Below are positions 25,878 through 35,300 of a stretch of DNA of 64,000 nucleotides, one piece after another. A program made the translations under genes and the position numbers. The notes below the pieces were generated by a model. It ran no database searches. It was not told the DNA's origin and saw only the letters and a list, made by a program, of their open reading frames with translations. Every line of letters begins with the position of its first letter. The stretch's first letter is position 1. The stretch spans positions 186,001 to 250,000 of the forward strand of contig CAVZQP010000004.1 of the NCBI GenBank assembly GCA_963777485.1, in the 5' to 3' direction. Source of the stretch: Bog-473 sp963777485 (GTDB taxonomy: Bacteria > Actinomycetota > Acidimicrobiia > Acidimicrobiales > RAAP-2).

Positions 25878-27794
25878 GTGGTCCATCTCGCGTACCTCAT
25901 GCTCCTGTTGCCCCTGGCCGGGTTCGCTGTGCTCGTCGTGGGCGGGCGTCGCCTCGGCGACCCGCTGGCGGGCTGGGTCGGCACGGTTGCCGTCGGCGGT
26001 GCGTTCGTCATCGCCTGCCTCGTCCTGGCCGGGCTCATGCATCTGCCCGCCGACCACCGGGTGGTCGTGCACCAGTACTTCACCTGGTTCAGCGCCGGCG
26101 GGCTGAGCGTGCCGGTGGGCACGCTGGTGGACCCCCTGTCGATGACGATGTGCATGTTCGTGACCGGGGTCAGCGCGCTCATCCACCTGTACTCCATCGG
26201 CTACATGAAGAAAGACCGGGACTACTCGAAGTTCTTCATCTACCTGAACCTTTTCGTCTTCTCCATGGTGCTGTTGGTGTTGGCGAACAACCTGTTGCTC
26301 ACGTTCGTCGGCTGGGAGGGTGTGGGCGTCTGCTCGTACTTCCTGGTGGCGTTCTGGTTCGAGCGCGAGTCGGCGGCCTCGGCCGGCAAGAAGGCGTTCA
26401 TCTACAACCGGATCGGTGACGCCGGCTTCCTCATCGCCATCTTCCTCATCTTCGAGAAGACAGGGACCCTGCAGTACGAGAGCGGCCCGGGTGGCGGCAT
26501 CTTCGGGATGCTCTCCCACCTGCACGGCGGCGCGGCCACCGCTGCCGTGCTCCTGCTTCTGCTTGCGGCCACCGGCAAGTCGGCGCAGATCCCGCTGTTC
26601 AACTGGCTGCCCGACGCCATGGAGGGCCCGACCCCGGTCTCCGCGCTCATCCATGCCGCCACCATGGTGACGGCCGGGGTGTACCTGTTGTGCCGGATGA
26701 ACCCGCTCGTGCACCAGACCGCCGTCGGGATGGAGTTCATCGCCACCATCGGCGCCGTCACGGCCTTCGTCGCGGCGACGATCGCGTGCGCGCAGCAGGA
26801 CATCAAGAAAGTGCTCGCCTTCTCGACCGTGTCGCAGATCGGCTACATGATGCTGGCGGTCGGCTCGGGCGCGTACGTCGCCGCCATCTTCCTGATGGTG
26901 TGCCACGCGTTCTTCAAGGGTCTCCTGTTCCTGGGCGCCGGCTCGGTGATCCACGGCCTCGAGGATGAGCAGGACCTCAAGCGGATGGGCGCACTGCGGC
27001 GCTACATGCGGTGGACGACGGTGACCTTCACCATCGGCTATCTGGCGATCGCCGGGATCCCGCCGCTGTCGGGTTTCTGGTCCAAGGGCGACGTGCTCGA
27101 CAACGCCTTCGCGCACTACAAGCCGCTGTGGGCGATCGGCGTTATCACGGCCGTGCTGACGGCGTACTACATGAGCCGGCTCGAGATCCTCGCCTTCGGC
27201 GGCGAGCCGCGGTTCGACAAGGTCGGGCCGCAGGGACAGCCCGCGCTGCACGAGCCGCACGAGTCGTCCTGGGTCATGCGCGCGCCGCTGGTGGTCCTCG
27301 CCTTCCTCGCCTTCTTCGGAGGCGTCCTGAACCTGCCCTGGGTGCACACGCACGACCTGGAGAGCTGGCTGGCGCCGGTCTTCTCCGGGACGCTCTACAA
27401 CAACGGCCTCAGTGACACCGCCCTCTGGGCGCTCGCGGTGACCGACATCGCGGCGGCACTGATCGGCGTGATCCTCGCCTACAACCTGTGGCGCGGTGCC
27501 CAGGTGGACAAGCCGGCGCTGGAGCCCGCGTTCCTGCAGCAGGTCTGGTACTGGGACGACTTCTACGACACCGTCATCGGCAAGCCGAGCCAGCGGGTCG
27601 CGACGTTCTGCGCCTGGGTGGTGGACGTGCGGATCATCGACGGTGCAGTCAACGGCGCGGCGCACATGGTGAAGGTGACGGGCACGGCGGCCCGGCGGCT
27701 ACAGACGGGTTACGCCCGGAACTATGCGCTGGGCATCGCCGTCGGCCTGGCCCTCTTGATCGCCTTCATGTTGAGCAGGACGTGGTGGGGATGA
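25878..27794 (+). CDS. nuoL: NADH-quinone oxidoreductase subunit L
   Basis: Distal antiporter-like proton pump subunit, 638 residues and about 15-16 helices. Signatures: LVDPLSMTMCMFVTGVSALIHLYS (TM5 region), VGWEGVGVCSYFLVAFWFE with the key Glu, NRIGDAGFLIAIF, AATGKSAQIPLFNWLPDAMEGPTPVSALIHAATMV (the KSAQIP lysine) and FLGAGSVIHGLEDEQDLKRMG. The C-terminal lateral helix region is complete (VWYWDDFYDTVIG). The end overlaps nuoM (ATGA). Confidence 0.96.
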   Translation: MVHLAYLMLLLPLAGFAVLVVGGRRLGDPLAGWVGTVAVGGAFVIACLVLAGLMHLPADHRVVVHQYFTWFSAGGLSVPVGTLVDPLSMTMCMFVTGVSALIHLYSIGYMKKDRDYSKFFIYLNLFVFSMVLLVLANNLLLTFVGWEGVGVCSYFLVAFWFERESAASAGKKAFIYNRIGDAGFLIAIFLIFEKTGTLQYESGPGGGIFGMLSHLHGGAATAAVLLLLLAATGKSAQIPLFNWLPDAMEGPTPVSALIHAATMVTAGVYLLCRMNPLVHQTAVGMEFIATIGAVTAFVAATIACAQQDIKKVLAFSTVSQIGYMMLAVGSGAYVAAIFLMVCHAFFKGLLFLGAGSVIHGLEDEQDLKRMGALRRYMRWTTVTFTIGYLAIAGIPPLSGFWSKGDVLDNAFAHYKPLWAIGVITAVLTAYYMSRLEILAFGGEPRFDKVGPQGQPALHEPHESSWVMRAPLVVLAFLAFFGGVLNLPWVHTHDLESWLAPVFSGTLYNNGLSDTALWALAVTDIAAALIGVILAYNLWRGAQVDKPALEPAFLQQVWYWDDFYDTVIGKPSQRVATFCAWVVDVRIIDGAVNGAAHMVKVTGTAARRLQTGYARNYALGIAVGLALLIAFMLSRTWWG

Positions 27795-29335
27795 GGCACA
27801 TCGTCCCTTATCTGACTCTGTTGGTCCTGATCCCGGCCATCGGCGCGGCCGTCCTCGGCCTGCTCGGTCTGGACCGCCGGCTGCCCCGCGAGGTGGCGTA
27901 CGCGCTCGCGCTCCTCACCTCACTCGCCACGCTCGGGTTCGCCATCGCTGCCCTGGTCGCGATGAAGGTGCACGACGGCGGGTTCCAGCTCGTCTCGGAC
28001 CACGAGTACACGGGCACCTCGCTCGGGGTCCACTGGTATCTGGGCGTCGACGGCATCTCCGTATTCCTCGTGCTCCTGACGGCGGTCTTGTTCCCGTTGA
28101 CCATCGTGTTGGGGCGGAACCGGGAGAACGCACGGGCGTACTTCGCGTGGATCCTGCTGCTGGAAGCGGCGGTGATGGGCAGTTTCCTGTCGCTCGACCT
28201 GCTCGTGTTCTTCTTCATGTTCGAGCTCACGCTCGTGCCCTCGTACTTCATCATCGCCGGATGGGGGCACCAACGCCGGGCCTATGCAGCCGTCAAGTTC
28301 TTCCTCTACACGTTCCTGGGATCGGCGTTCCTGCTGGTCGGGATCCTGGCGCTGGCCTTCATCCACCAGTCGCAGTACCACTACCTGACGTTCTCCCTCG
28401 GCCCGCTGATGCAGACGCATCTCACCGGGACCGAAGGTGTGCTGCTCTTCCTGGCGTTCACCGCAGCTTTCGCCGTCAAGGCACCGCTCTTCCCGTTCCA
28501 CACGTGGTCGCCCGACGCCTACACCGAGGCACCGGAGGAGGGCTCGGTGGTGCTGTCCGGGGTGCTGGCCAAGCTCGGCACATACGGCATCATCCGCTTC
28601 GACCTCAGCCTCTTTCCCCAGGCCACCCGAACGCTCGCCCCGATCGTGCTCACCCTGGCGGTCATCGGGATCGTCTACGGCGCGGTCGTGGCCTGTGCGC
28701 AGCGTGACCTGAAGCGACTGGTGACCTACTCGTCGCTGGCGCAGATCGGCTTCATCGCGCTCGGCACCATTGCCCTCAGCAGCCAGGGACTCGCGGGCGG
28801 TGTGCTGCTGATGCTGAACCACGGCCTCATCGTCGGGGCCCTGTTCATCCTCATCGGGTTCATCTACCAGCGGCGCGGGACGTGGCAGACCGGCGAGATG
28901 CGCGGATTGCAGAAGGCCGCACCGGTCCTGGCCGGCGTGTTCACCGTGGTCATGCTGGCGTCGGTCGGAGTACCCGGGCTGAACGGTTTCGTCAGCGAGT
29001 TCCTGGTGTTGTCGGGCACCTTCCTCACGCACCGCTGGTGGGCCGTGGTGGCGGTGCTCGGTGTCATCGTGGCCGTCGTCTACCTCCTTTGGGCATACCA
29101 GCAGGTGTTCCACGGCAAGCCACGCGAGGCCGATGAGAAGACGCGTGACCTCGCACTCTTGGAACGTGCCGTCATGGCGCCGCTGATCATCCTGATCGTG
29201 TTCCTGGGCGTGTACCCCAAGCCCGTGCTCGACCGGATCAACCCGTCGGTGAACCAGCTGATCGCGCACGTCGAGTCGACCACCGGGCAGCACCAGCCAT
29301 CGGTCGCGGTGAAAGGCGTGGAGGGCGTGAAGTGA
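27791..29335 (+). CDS. nuoM: NADH-quinone oxidoreductase subunit M
   Basis: Antiporter-like pump subunit, 514 residues and about 14 helices. LGVDGISVFLVLLTAVLFPL, FFMFELTLVPSYFIIAGWG (conserved Glu) and AFAVKAPLFPFHTWSPDAYTEAPEEGSV (AVKAPLFPFHTW seen) are diagnostic, as is LVTYSSLAQIGFIALG. ATG 27791 overlaps nuoL by four bases and the end overlaps nuoN by four bases. Confidence 0.95.
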   Translation: MRHIVPYLTLLVLIPAIGAAVLGLLGLDRRLPREVAYALALLTSLATLGFAIAALVAMKVHDGGFQLVSDHEYTGTSLGVHWYLGVDGISVFLVLLTAVLFPLTIVLGRNRENARAYFAWILLLEAAVMGSFLSLDLLVFFFMFELTLVPSYFIIAGWGHQRRAYAAVKFFLYTFLGSAFLLVGILALAFIHQSQYHYLTFSLGPLMQTHLTGTEGVLLFLAFTAAFAVKAPLFPFHTWSPDAYTEAPEEGSVVLSGVLAKLGTYGIIRFDLSLFPQATRTLAPIVLTLAVIGIVYGAVVACAQRDLKRLVTYSSLAQIGFIALGTIALSSQGLAGGVLLMLNHGLIVGALFILIGFIYQRRGTWQTGEMRGLQKAAPVLAGVFTVVMLASVGVPGLNGFVSEFLVLSGTFLTHRWWAVVAVLGVIVAVVYLLWAYQQVFHGKPREADEKTRDLALLERAVMAPLIILIVFLGVYPKPVLDRINPSVNQLIAHVESTTGQHQPSVAVKGVEGVK

Positions 29336-31107
29336 TCGCAAGCCTCCTCGCCACGACGACGCACGTGCCGTCGGACACCATCGCCGTGCCGCCGATCCGG
29401 TGGCTGGCCATCTTGCCGCCCGTCATCATGATCGGCGGCGCCGTGCTGCTGCTCGGGCTGGCGTCACTGGTGGCGCGGCCACTCCGGGTGGCGATCTCGA
29501 CGGTGGCGACGGTGGTGATCTCGGGCGGCGCGCTCGGCGTGGCCATCTGGCAGTGGACCGACGTGCAGGACCACGGGGCCCACACCTACATCAAACAGGC
29601 CGTCGTGATGGACGGCTTCAGCGTCTTCGTGATGATCCTCGTGGCGATCGCGATGCTGCTCACCGCGCTCGTCGCCGACGGGTACCTGCGCCGCGAGGGC
29701 GTGCAGGGGGCGGAGTTCCACGTGCTGGCGATGGTGTCCGCCTCGGGCGCCATGTTGATGGCGATGGCCAACGACCTGATCATCGTCTTCCTCGGACTGG
29801 AGATCCTCTCGATCGCGCTCTACGTCCTGACGGCGTTCAACTACCGGCGGGCGGCGTCGGGCGAGGCTGCGCTCAAGTACTTCATCCTCGGCGGCTTCTC
29901 CTCGGCCATCTTCGTCTACGGCATCGCGCTCACCTACGGCGCCACGGGCTCGACCAACCTGACCCAGATCGCAGACTTCCTCTCCAAGAACGTCGTGCTC
30001 TCCAACGGGCTCCTGCTCGCCGGCCTGGCGCTCCTGCTGGTGGGCTTCGCGTTCAAGGTGGCGGCGGTGCCGTTCCACATGTGGACGCCCGACGTGTACC
30101 AGGGCGCACCCTCACCGGTGACGGGCTTCATGGCGGCCGTGGCCAAGGCGGGCGCCTTCGCGGCCATGTTGCGGGTCCTCTTCTCGGCTCTGGGTGTCGT
30201 GACAACGGACTGGCGGCCCATCATCTACGCCCTGGCGGTGCTGTCCCTGGTGCTCGGCGCGTTCGTCGCGCTCCGCCAGCGTGACGTGAAACGCATGCTG
30301 GCGTACTCGTCGATAAACCATGCCGGCTTCATCCTCCTCGGCGTCGCGGCCGGCACGGCGCGCGGCGCCAGCGCGGCCCTCTACTACCTCTTCGCCTACA
30401 TGCTGATGACGATCGGCAGCTTCGCCGTCGTCACGTTGCTCGGCCGCGCCGGGGACGGCGACCACGACCTGTCCCGCTACCGCGGCCTGGCCGGTCGCCA
30501 ACCTCTGCTGGCGCTCTCGTTCGCCGTGCTCCTGCTCGCCCAGGCGGGCGCACCGTTCACCACCGGGTTGTGGGCCAAGGTGCAGGTCGTCTTCGCCGCG
30601 ATCGACGCGGGCTACGTGCCGCTCGGTGCGATCGCGATGGTGACGGCTGTCGTGGCGGGCTACTTCTACCTCCGGGTGGCCGTGCTCATGTACGCGGGCG
30701 GCGGGCTGGGCGAGCCCGAGGGCGCGGCGGCCGGAGGCTCGGCGGAGCTCGCCTACGACGAGTCGATGGTGGGCGGCGGCACGATCACGGCGACGGCCCC
30801 ACTCGAGGTCCCCGACGAGGGCGTGGCGGTGCCCGTGGCCGAGCGCTCGGCCGGCGGCGGGCTCGAGTGGGCCACGCCGGCGTCCGCCGCGGGAGCCGTG
30901 ACGACACTCAACGAGCAGATCCTCATGGACGACGAGGTCTCCGAGGAGGACGTGGAGGACACGAGCGGGCCCGAGCCCGTCGACGTGCCGGTGCTGGGTG
31001 CCGTTGCCATCGGGGTGTGCACCGGGGTGACCGTGCTCTTCGGGGTCTGGCCCGAACCCCTCATCAGCTTTGCCAACCACGCCACGCTGCTCTTCCTGCC
31101 GCACTAG
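29332..31107 (+). CDS. nuoN: NADH-quinone oxidoreductase subunit N with an acidic loop insertion
   Basis: Third antiporter-like subunit, 591 residues, longer than the usual 480-550. FLGLEILSIALYVLTAFN carries the conserved Glu, FAFKVAAVPFHMWTPDVYQGAPSPVTGFMA the conserved Lys and MLAYSSINHAGFILLG the later-helix motif. Residues about 459-550 between the last two helices are Gly/Ala-rich and then acidic (DDEVSEEDVEDTSGPE), with no hydrophobic segment, so the insertion probably forms a soluble loop. A last helix (VLGAVAIGVCTGVTVLFG) closes the protein. Final gene of the nuo operon. Confidence 0.93.
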   Translation: MIASLLATTTHVPSDTIAVPPIRWLAILPPVIMIGGAVLLLGLASLVARPLRVAISTVATVVISGGALGVAIWQWTDVQDHGAHTYIKQAVVMDGFSVFVMILVAIAMLLTALVADGYLRREGVQGAEFHVLAMVSASGAMLMAMANDLIIVFLGLEILSIALYVLTAFNYRRAASGEAALKYFILGGFSSAIFVYGIALTYGATGSTNLTQIADFLSKNVVLSNGLLLAGLALLLVGFAFKVAAVPFHMWTPDVYQGAPSPVTGFMAAVAKAGAFAAMLRVLFSALGVVTTDWRPIIYALAVLSLVLGAFVALRQRDVKRMLAYSSINHAGFILLGVAAGTARGASAALYYLFAYMLMTIGSFAVVTLLGRAGDGDHDLSRYRGLAGRQPLLALSFAVLLLAQAGAPFTTGLWAKVQVVFAAIDAGYVPLGAIAMVTAVVAGYFYLRVAVLMYAGGGLGEPEGAAAGGSAELAYDESMVGGGTITATAPLEVPDEGVAVPVAERSAGGGLEWATPASAAGAVTTLNEQILMDDEVSEEDVEDTSGPEPVDVPVLGAVAIGVCTGVTVLFGVWPEPLISFANHATLLFLPH

Positions 31108-31133
31108 GCGACCCGGTTTCGAAGGAGTCCACC

Positions 31134-31150
31134 GCCCATGTGACATGGGC
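31134..31150 (+). promoter_or_regulatory. Palindrome GCCCATGT-G-ACATGGGC after nuoN
   Basis: A perfect 8-base inverted repeat with one central base, 26 bases after the nuoN stop and about 125 before the next ATG. The arms are not followed by a T-run. It could be the end-of-operon stem or an operator for the gene at 31275. Confidence 0.4.
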
Positions 31151-31198
31151 CGTGGCCTGGGGTGTCGGGTCGCCGTGGCCGGCCCGGAAACGCCCCCG

Positions 31199-31204
31199 TA
31201 AGGT
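31199..31204 (+). promoter_or_regulatory. Possible -10 box TAAGGT for the 31275 gene
   Basis: TAAGGT is the only TANNNT hexamer in the 167-base gap after nuoN. It is 70 bases from the ATG, implying a leader of about 64 bases if used. Confidence 0.2.
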
Positions 31205-31274
31205 GACGGCGCAGCAGCGGTTTTCCTCAGGTGGGAACCGCCGGCACGACCGGTGGACGAGGAACGGATCGACG

Positions 31275-31928
31275 ATGGACGAGCAATTGACCGGGCCCAC
31301 GTCCGGTGAGGCGCCGGCGCCCGAAGAGTCCAGCCTGGCCGAGCGCCTCATCCGCGAGGAGTTCGGTGCGCCCACATCCCTCTTCGACGAAACCGCGCCG
31401 GTCCCGGTCGTGGCAGCTGCCGTACCGGCCGCTGACGCGTCGGTGGCGGCCGGAGCGGCCATCCACGAGGAGTTCGCCGAGCCGGATCGGCCTTCCCCCT
31501 CGCGGAACCACCGCACCGGGATGCTGGCGGGTCTGGGCGCGATCGGGGCCCTGCTGGCTGTGCTCGTGCTGCTCTCGCCCGGCAGTGGTCCGCCACGGCT
31601 GCCCGTGCAGAGCGTGCACGACGTGAGTCCGATTGCCGCCAGCGGGCCGAAGACCGCTGCGGCCACCGTGCTGCCAGCGGCCCTTCCCTCGACCACGTCG
31701 TCGACGACAGCGCCGAGCACGACGCAGCCGCACCAGAACGCGACGGCGCCGACGACCGTGACCTACGTGTACACGCCGGGGCGGACGGCGCCGGCACCGA
31801 CCCCGACGACCAGCGCACCCGCTCCGACGCCGACCACGCCACCGCCACCGCCGCCGACAACGACGACGACCTCACCGCCGACGACGACGACCACCGCCAA
31901 GCACTGCATCCTCGGCCTGATCTGCTGA
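31275..31928 (+). CDS. Single-pass membrane protein with Thr/Pro-rich external stalk and C-terminal Cys pair
   Basis: No family recognised. The 217-residue product has an acidic cytoplasmic N-terminus (residues 1-80) with two similar short units (LIREEFGAP near 25 and AIHEEFAEP near 62), one transmembrane helix at 82-101 (MLAGLGAIGALLAVLVLL), and an external tail of about 115 residues dominated by Thr, Pro, Ser and Ala with long Pro and Thr runs. It ends KHCILGLIC, two Cys six residues apart. Such stalks are often cell-wall spanning and O-mannosylated in actinobacteria. The ATG at 31275 is weakly supported. It stands between nuoN and a convergent PPOX-fold gene. Confidence 0.65.
   Translation: MDEQLTGPTSGEAPAPEESSLAERLIREEFGAPTSLFDETAPVPVVAAAVPAADASVAAGAAIHEEFAEPDRPSPSRNHRTGMLAGLGAIGALLAVLVLLSPGSGPPRLPVQSVHDVSPIAASGPKTAAATVLPAALPSTTSSTTAPSTTQPHQNATAPTTVTYVYTPGRTAPAPTPTTSAPAPTPTTPPPPPPTTTTTSPPTTTTTAKHCILGLIC
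31780..31904 (+). repeat. Low-complexity Thr/Pro codon tract
   Basis: Short imperfect repeats of ACG, CCG and ACC triplets encode the Thr/Pro stalk of the 31275 protein, including a run of six Pro codons and several runs of four to five Thr codons. Length variation between strains would be expected. Confidence 0.7.
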
Positions 31929-31950
31929 GCGGCGTTCTGCCGCCCGCTCA
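31926..31950. terminator. Hairpin shared by two convergent stop codons
   Basis: TGAGCGG and CCGCTCA form a 7-base stem around an 11-base loop. The two ends are the TGA of the plus-strand gene (31926-31928) and the TGA of the minus-strand gene (31948-31950). A likely bidirectional transcription end, although no T-run is present. Confidence 0.45.
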
Positions 31951-32385
31951 GCCGTATTGCTTGGCGTAGTTCGTCGACCACCAGCGTTCGGTCGCCAGGC
32001 GGAACATGACCTGATTGGGCGCATCGTCCGCGGTGGCGGCGAGGTACAGCTCGCCGAACTCTTGCCCCAGGTAGCGATAGGCCATGGCGCGCAGTATCTC
32101 GGGTGCGACCGGGTCCACGATGCCGGCGATCGGGCCCTCGACGCTGACGTAGCCATAGGGAGGCGTCTCGTTCTGCGCACAGAGCGTGAAGCGGCCTGCG
32201 ACGCGCAGGCGTCGCCCCTTCAGACTGTCGCGCCCCGTGACGACGTCCACCGTCCCGCCGGGCTCGTAGGAGTACCAGACCGGCACGGTCAGCGGGCCAT
32301 GTCCGGGATCGTCCACACTGAGGACGCCGACGTGCACCCCGGCGAGGAACGTCTCGCGCTCGGTCGGGGACATCGCGAACGTCAT
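31948..32385 (-). CDS. Pyridoxamine 5'-phosphate oxidase (PPOX)-fold protein
   Basis: A 145-residue split-barrel flavin/F420-binding-fold protein. After MTFAMSPTERETFLAG come VGVLSVDDPGHGPLTVPVWYSYEPGG and RVAGRFTLCAQNETPPYGYVSVEGPI, the usual layout of actinobacterial PPOX-class F420- or FMN-dependent reductases. The C-terminal LATERWWSTNYAKQY also fits. Substrate and cofactor cannot be decided. The ATG at 32385 is four bases after the MprF-like gene's stop, so the two are co-transcribed. An in-frame extension upstream would only read antisense-like Arg-rich residues and is rejected. Confidence 0.78.
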   Translation of the reverse strand: MTFAMSPTERETFLAGVHVGVLSVDDPGHGPLTVPVWYSYEPGGTVDVVTGRDSLKGRRLRVAGRFTLCAQNETPPYGYVSVEGPIAGIVDPVAPEILRAMAYRYLGQEFGELYLAATADDAPNQVMFRLATERWWSTNYAKQYG

Positions 32386-32389
32386 GGCA

Positions 32390-35300
32390 TCAGGCCCGGG
32401 GACCGGTCGCCTCGGCCTCGCGCGTCGCTGCCGCACCGTTCTCTGTTCCCATCGCGGCCACGATCTCTTCGGGAACCGCCGGACCCGCACGTTTGGCCAT
32501 GCCCGTGGTGAGGAGGCGCCCGATGACCGGCACCTCTGTCAGTGACTCCGCCCGCATGATCTGGACCGTCACCGGCACGAATTGCTCGGCGGAATCGAAG
32601 ACGATGTAGCGAGGCAGCCAATGCGGCTCGTACTTCGCGTTGAACTGCCACAGCGTCTCAATCTGGAGGACACCGGACAGCCGCCGTATGGCCCAGCGCT
32701 CGACGCGTTGCGTCACCCCGTCGCCCGAATCGCCCTCCAAGACCGAACGCATGGCTGCAAAGTTCAGGCTCAGGCCGCTCATACCCCGCTCCTTGAGGTG
32801 GGCGATCGTCGAGCAGAGCGCGAAGTCGAGCAGTCCGTTGGGATGCTCGCCCGGGTCCCTCCGCATGAGGTCGAGGGAGTAGCCGCCGATGGCGGGCGAG
32901 GGGACGAACTGGCACATCGCAACCGGCTCCCCGTCTGGTCCCTGGACCAGCGTGAGCAACAAGTCGGCGTCGCGCGGGTCGAAGAGCCGCCCCAGCATCA
33001 TCGAGAAGCCGCGCTCCTGATCGCCCCGGCGGCTCTTGGCCATCAACTCGGCCATGCGAGCGGCGTCCCGCGGATCGAGGTGGGCCGGATCGAGGAAGCG
33101 AACGGTGTAGCCGTAGCGAGCGACACGGTTGACCGCCTGGCGCAGTCCCTTCATCTTCCCGCCCTCGAGGGAGAAGGTTCGTGGGTCGACGACGGCTTCG
33201 TCACCGATGTAGACGAAGCGCATCCCCGAAGCCTGGTACGTGGGGAGCCACTCTTCGCCTGCGCCCATCACCCCGAGCCCCCAACCGTGGCGATCGACAT
33301 ACCGACGGAACGCGTCCCACACGTGCGCCCGCTCCGAGAACGGGCCGATCGGATCGGGCGATACGAGGCAGACACCTCCGAAGACCGCATAGGCGACCAG
33401 CGAGTCGCGATGGAAGAACCATTGCTTGTCGTCGCGCAGCGCGAAGTAGTCGAGGGTGCCGGTGCCGTGGCGACGGACGATGTCGCGTGCCCGCACCTCC
33501 GCGGCACGCCGGCCGACGGCGGCGCGCCCCGAGGACAGGCTGCGGTCGACGACGGGACGGGTGAGCAGGTAGAGAGCCACCACGATCAGCGTGATCCCGA
33601 CGGCGAGCAGGCTGCGGGATGCGAAGCGGTCGATCGTGTGCGGGAACTTGACCCACTGCACACCGACGAGGCGTTCGGCCGAACCGAGCATGACCCGAGG
33701 CCAGCCCGGGAGCGGATGGTGGTGGACGTTGCCCGCCACTTCGACACCGATGAAACCACCGAGGGTCGCGAGCAGGCCGCCGATGGCGAGGATGGCGAAC
33801 GCGCCGACCAGGGTCGCGGGCTCGGAAACGGCTCGGAAGAGGTCGCGCTGCACGACGAGCAAGACGAGGACGACGGCGCACACGAGCAGCGTCACCACAT
33901 CCGCCGCGTGCACGAGGTGGAGGGCGAGCGACGCGGTGAGCAACAGCACCGCCACGAGCCAAGAGCGGCGCTGGCCCCGCAGGATGCCCCGCGACAGCAT
34001 GATCATCCCGATGCCGGCGATGGCCACGAGTGCCCCCGCCGCCTGGACGAGCGCCACCGGCAGGTACTGCACGATCAGGTGCAGATGCGTGCGGAGCGGC
34101 GCCGTGACTGCCGAGAGCAGGTCGATGGCGCCGGCGACGAAGAGCGACACGGCGGCGAGCCGCCGGATCCGGCGCACCCGGACGCGGTCGGCTGCGATCT
34201 CGGGTGCGGGCGGCCAGGACGCCCCGGCGGGCCACCCCGCCACCAGCTCGGCGTGGACCTCGGCGGCCTTGGTGCGGCCCTTGATGACCGAGTCCGCCGT
34301 CACCAGGCGCTCGCCCATCGTGGCCATGGGAAGGTCCGCGGTGGCCAGGATGAGACGGACGTGCAGCTCGGCCCCGGTTTCGATCTCGATCGTGGACTCC
34401 TGGCGGTGGTGCAGGAAGGTCGGGGGCAGACCCAAGCGGCCGCGGTGCTCGTGCACGACCTCCGATGTCGCCCCGGGACACGCGAAGAACCCCACGTCGA
34501 GGTGGGTGAGCTCTGCCGCGACAGCACCGCCGGCGATGACGCCGGCCGCTCCGTTCTCGACGGCGAGGCGGGTCATGTCGAGCGCGTCCTGGCCGTCGAT
34601 CTCCAACTGGGCGTGCGCGATCGGGCCGGCCGCCGATCGCTCGCGGGCCCAGGGAGCCGGGAGGCCTTCCCCACCCAGCGCTCGCCAGATGCCACGAGAC
34701 GTGATGGCAACCACGACCGCGAGGATCGCCAGTAACGCGACCGCGATCACCACGGTGACGAGGAAGCGGGAGAACCAGGTGGCGTTGTAGGCGCGCTGCA
34801 GCGCGTCCTGCTGGCGCGGTGAGCGGAAGAGGTGCCCGAGTCCGTCGACGATCCAATCGATGCGCAGCAACAGCGCGATCGCGGCGAGCACGAGAGGCGG
34901 GGCCCACAGGTAGCGCCTGAGGCGCCGGTAGAGGAGGCGAGATGTCACGAAGCGCCGGGAATCGAGTGGGTCGTCGAGTCGCTCGATCCCGGCCAGCCAG
35001 GGGCGGTCGCCGCGCGGCGGGGCATCGATGGGGCTGGCCTCCGGGCGCATCGACCCGGCGCGTACCAAAACCGTCCGCGGACCCGATCCCGTCTCACAGT
35101 GGAGGTCGACGCCATCGACCACCCGTACGCCGCACCGGGTCAGGGCGCCCACGAGATCACGGTCACGGGTCCGGGGCGCCATCACGACGAGGACCGACGA
35201 ATCCGGACGGGCGGCAAACGCAGCCAGCGCACCGGTGAGACCAGGATGGTTGTCGAGCGCCTGGAGTGCGGAGCCCTCGGGGCACCCCTCTGCGACGAGC

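Noticed and set aside
25365..27665. 766-codon open frame on the minus strand opposite nuoJ, nuoK and nuoL
   Set aside because: His/Asp/Arg-rich nonsense composition that mirrors hydrophobic codons of the nuo genes.
32582..34735. 717-codon plus-strand frame inside the MprF-like gene
   Set aside because: Antisense of a gene with clear domains; composition is Asp/His/Gln-rich without motifs.
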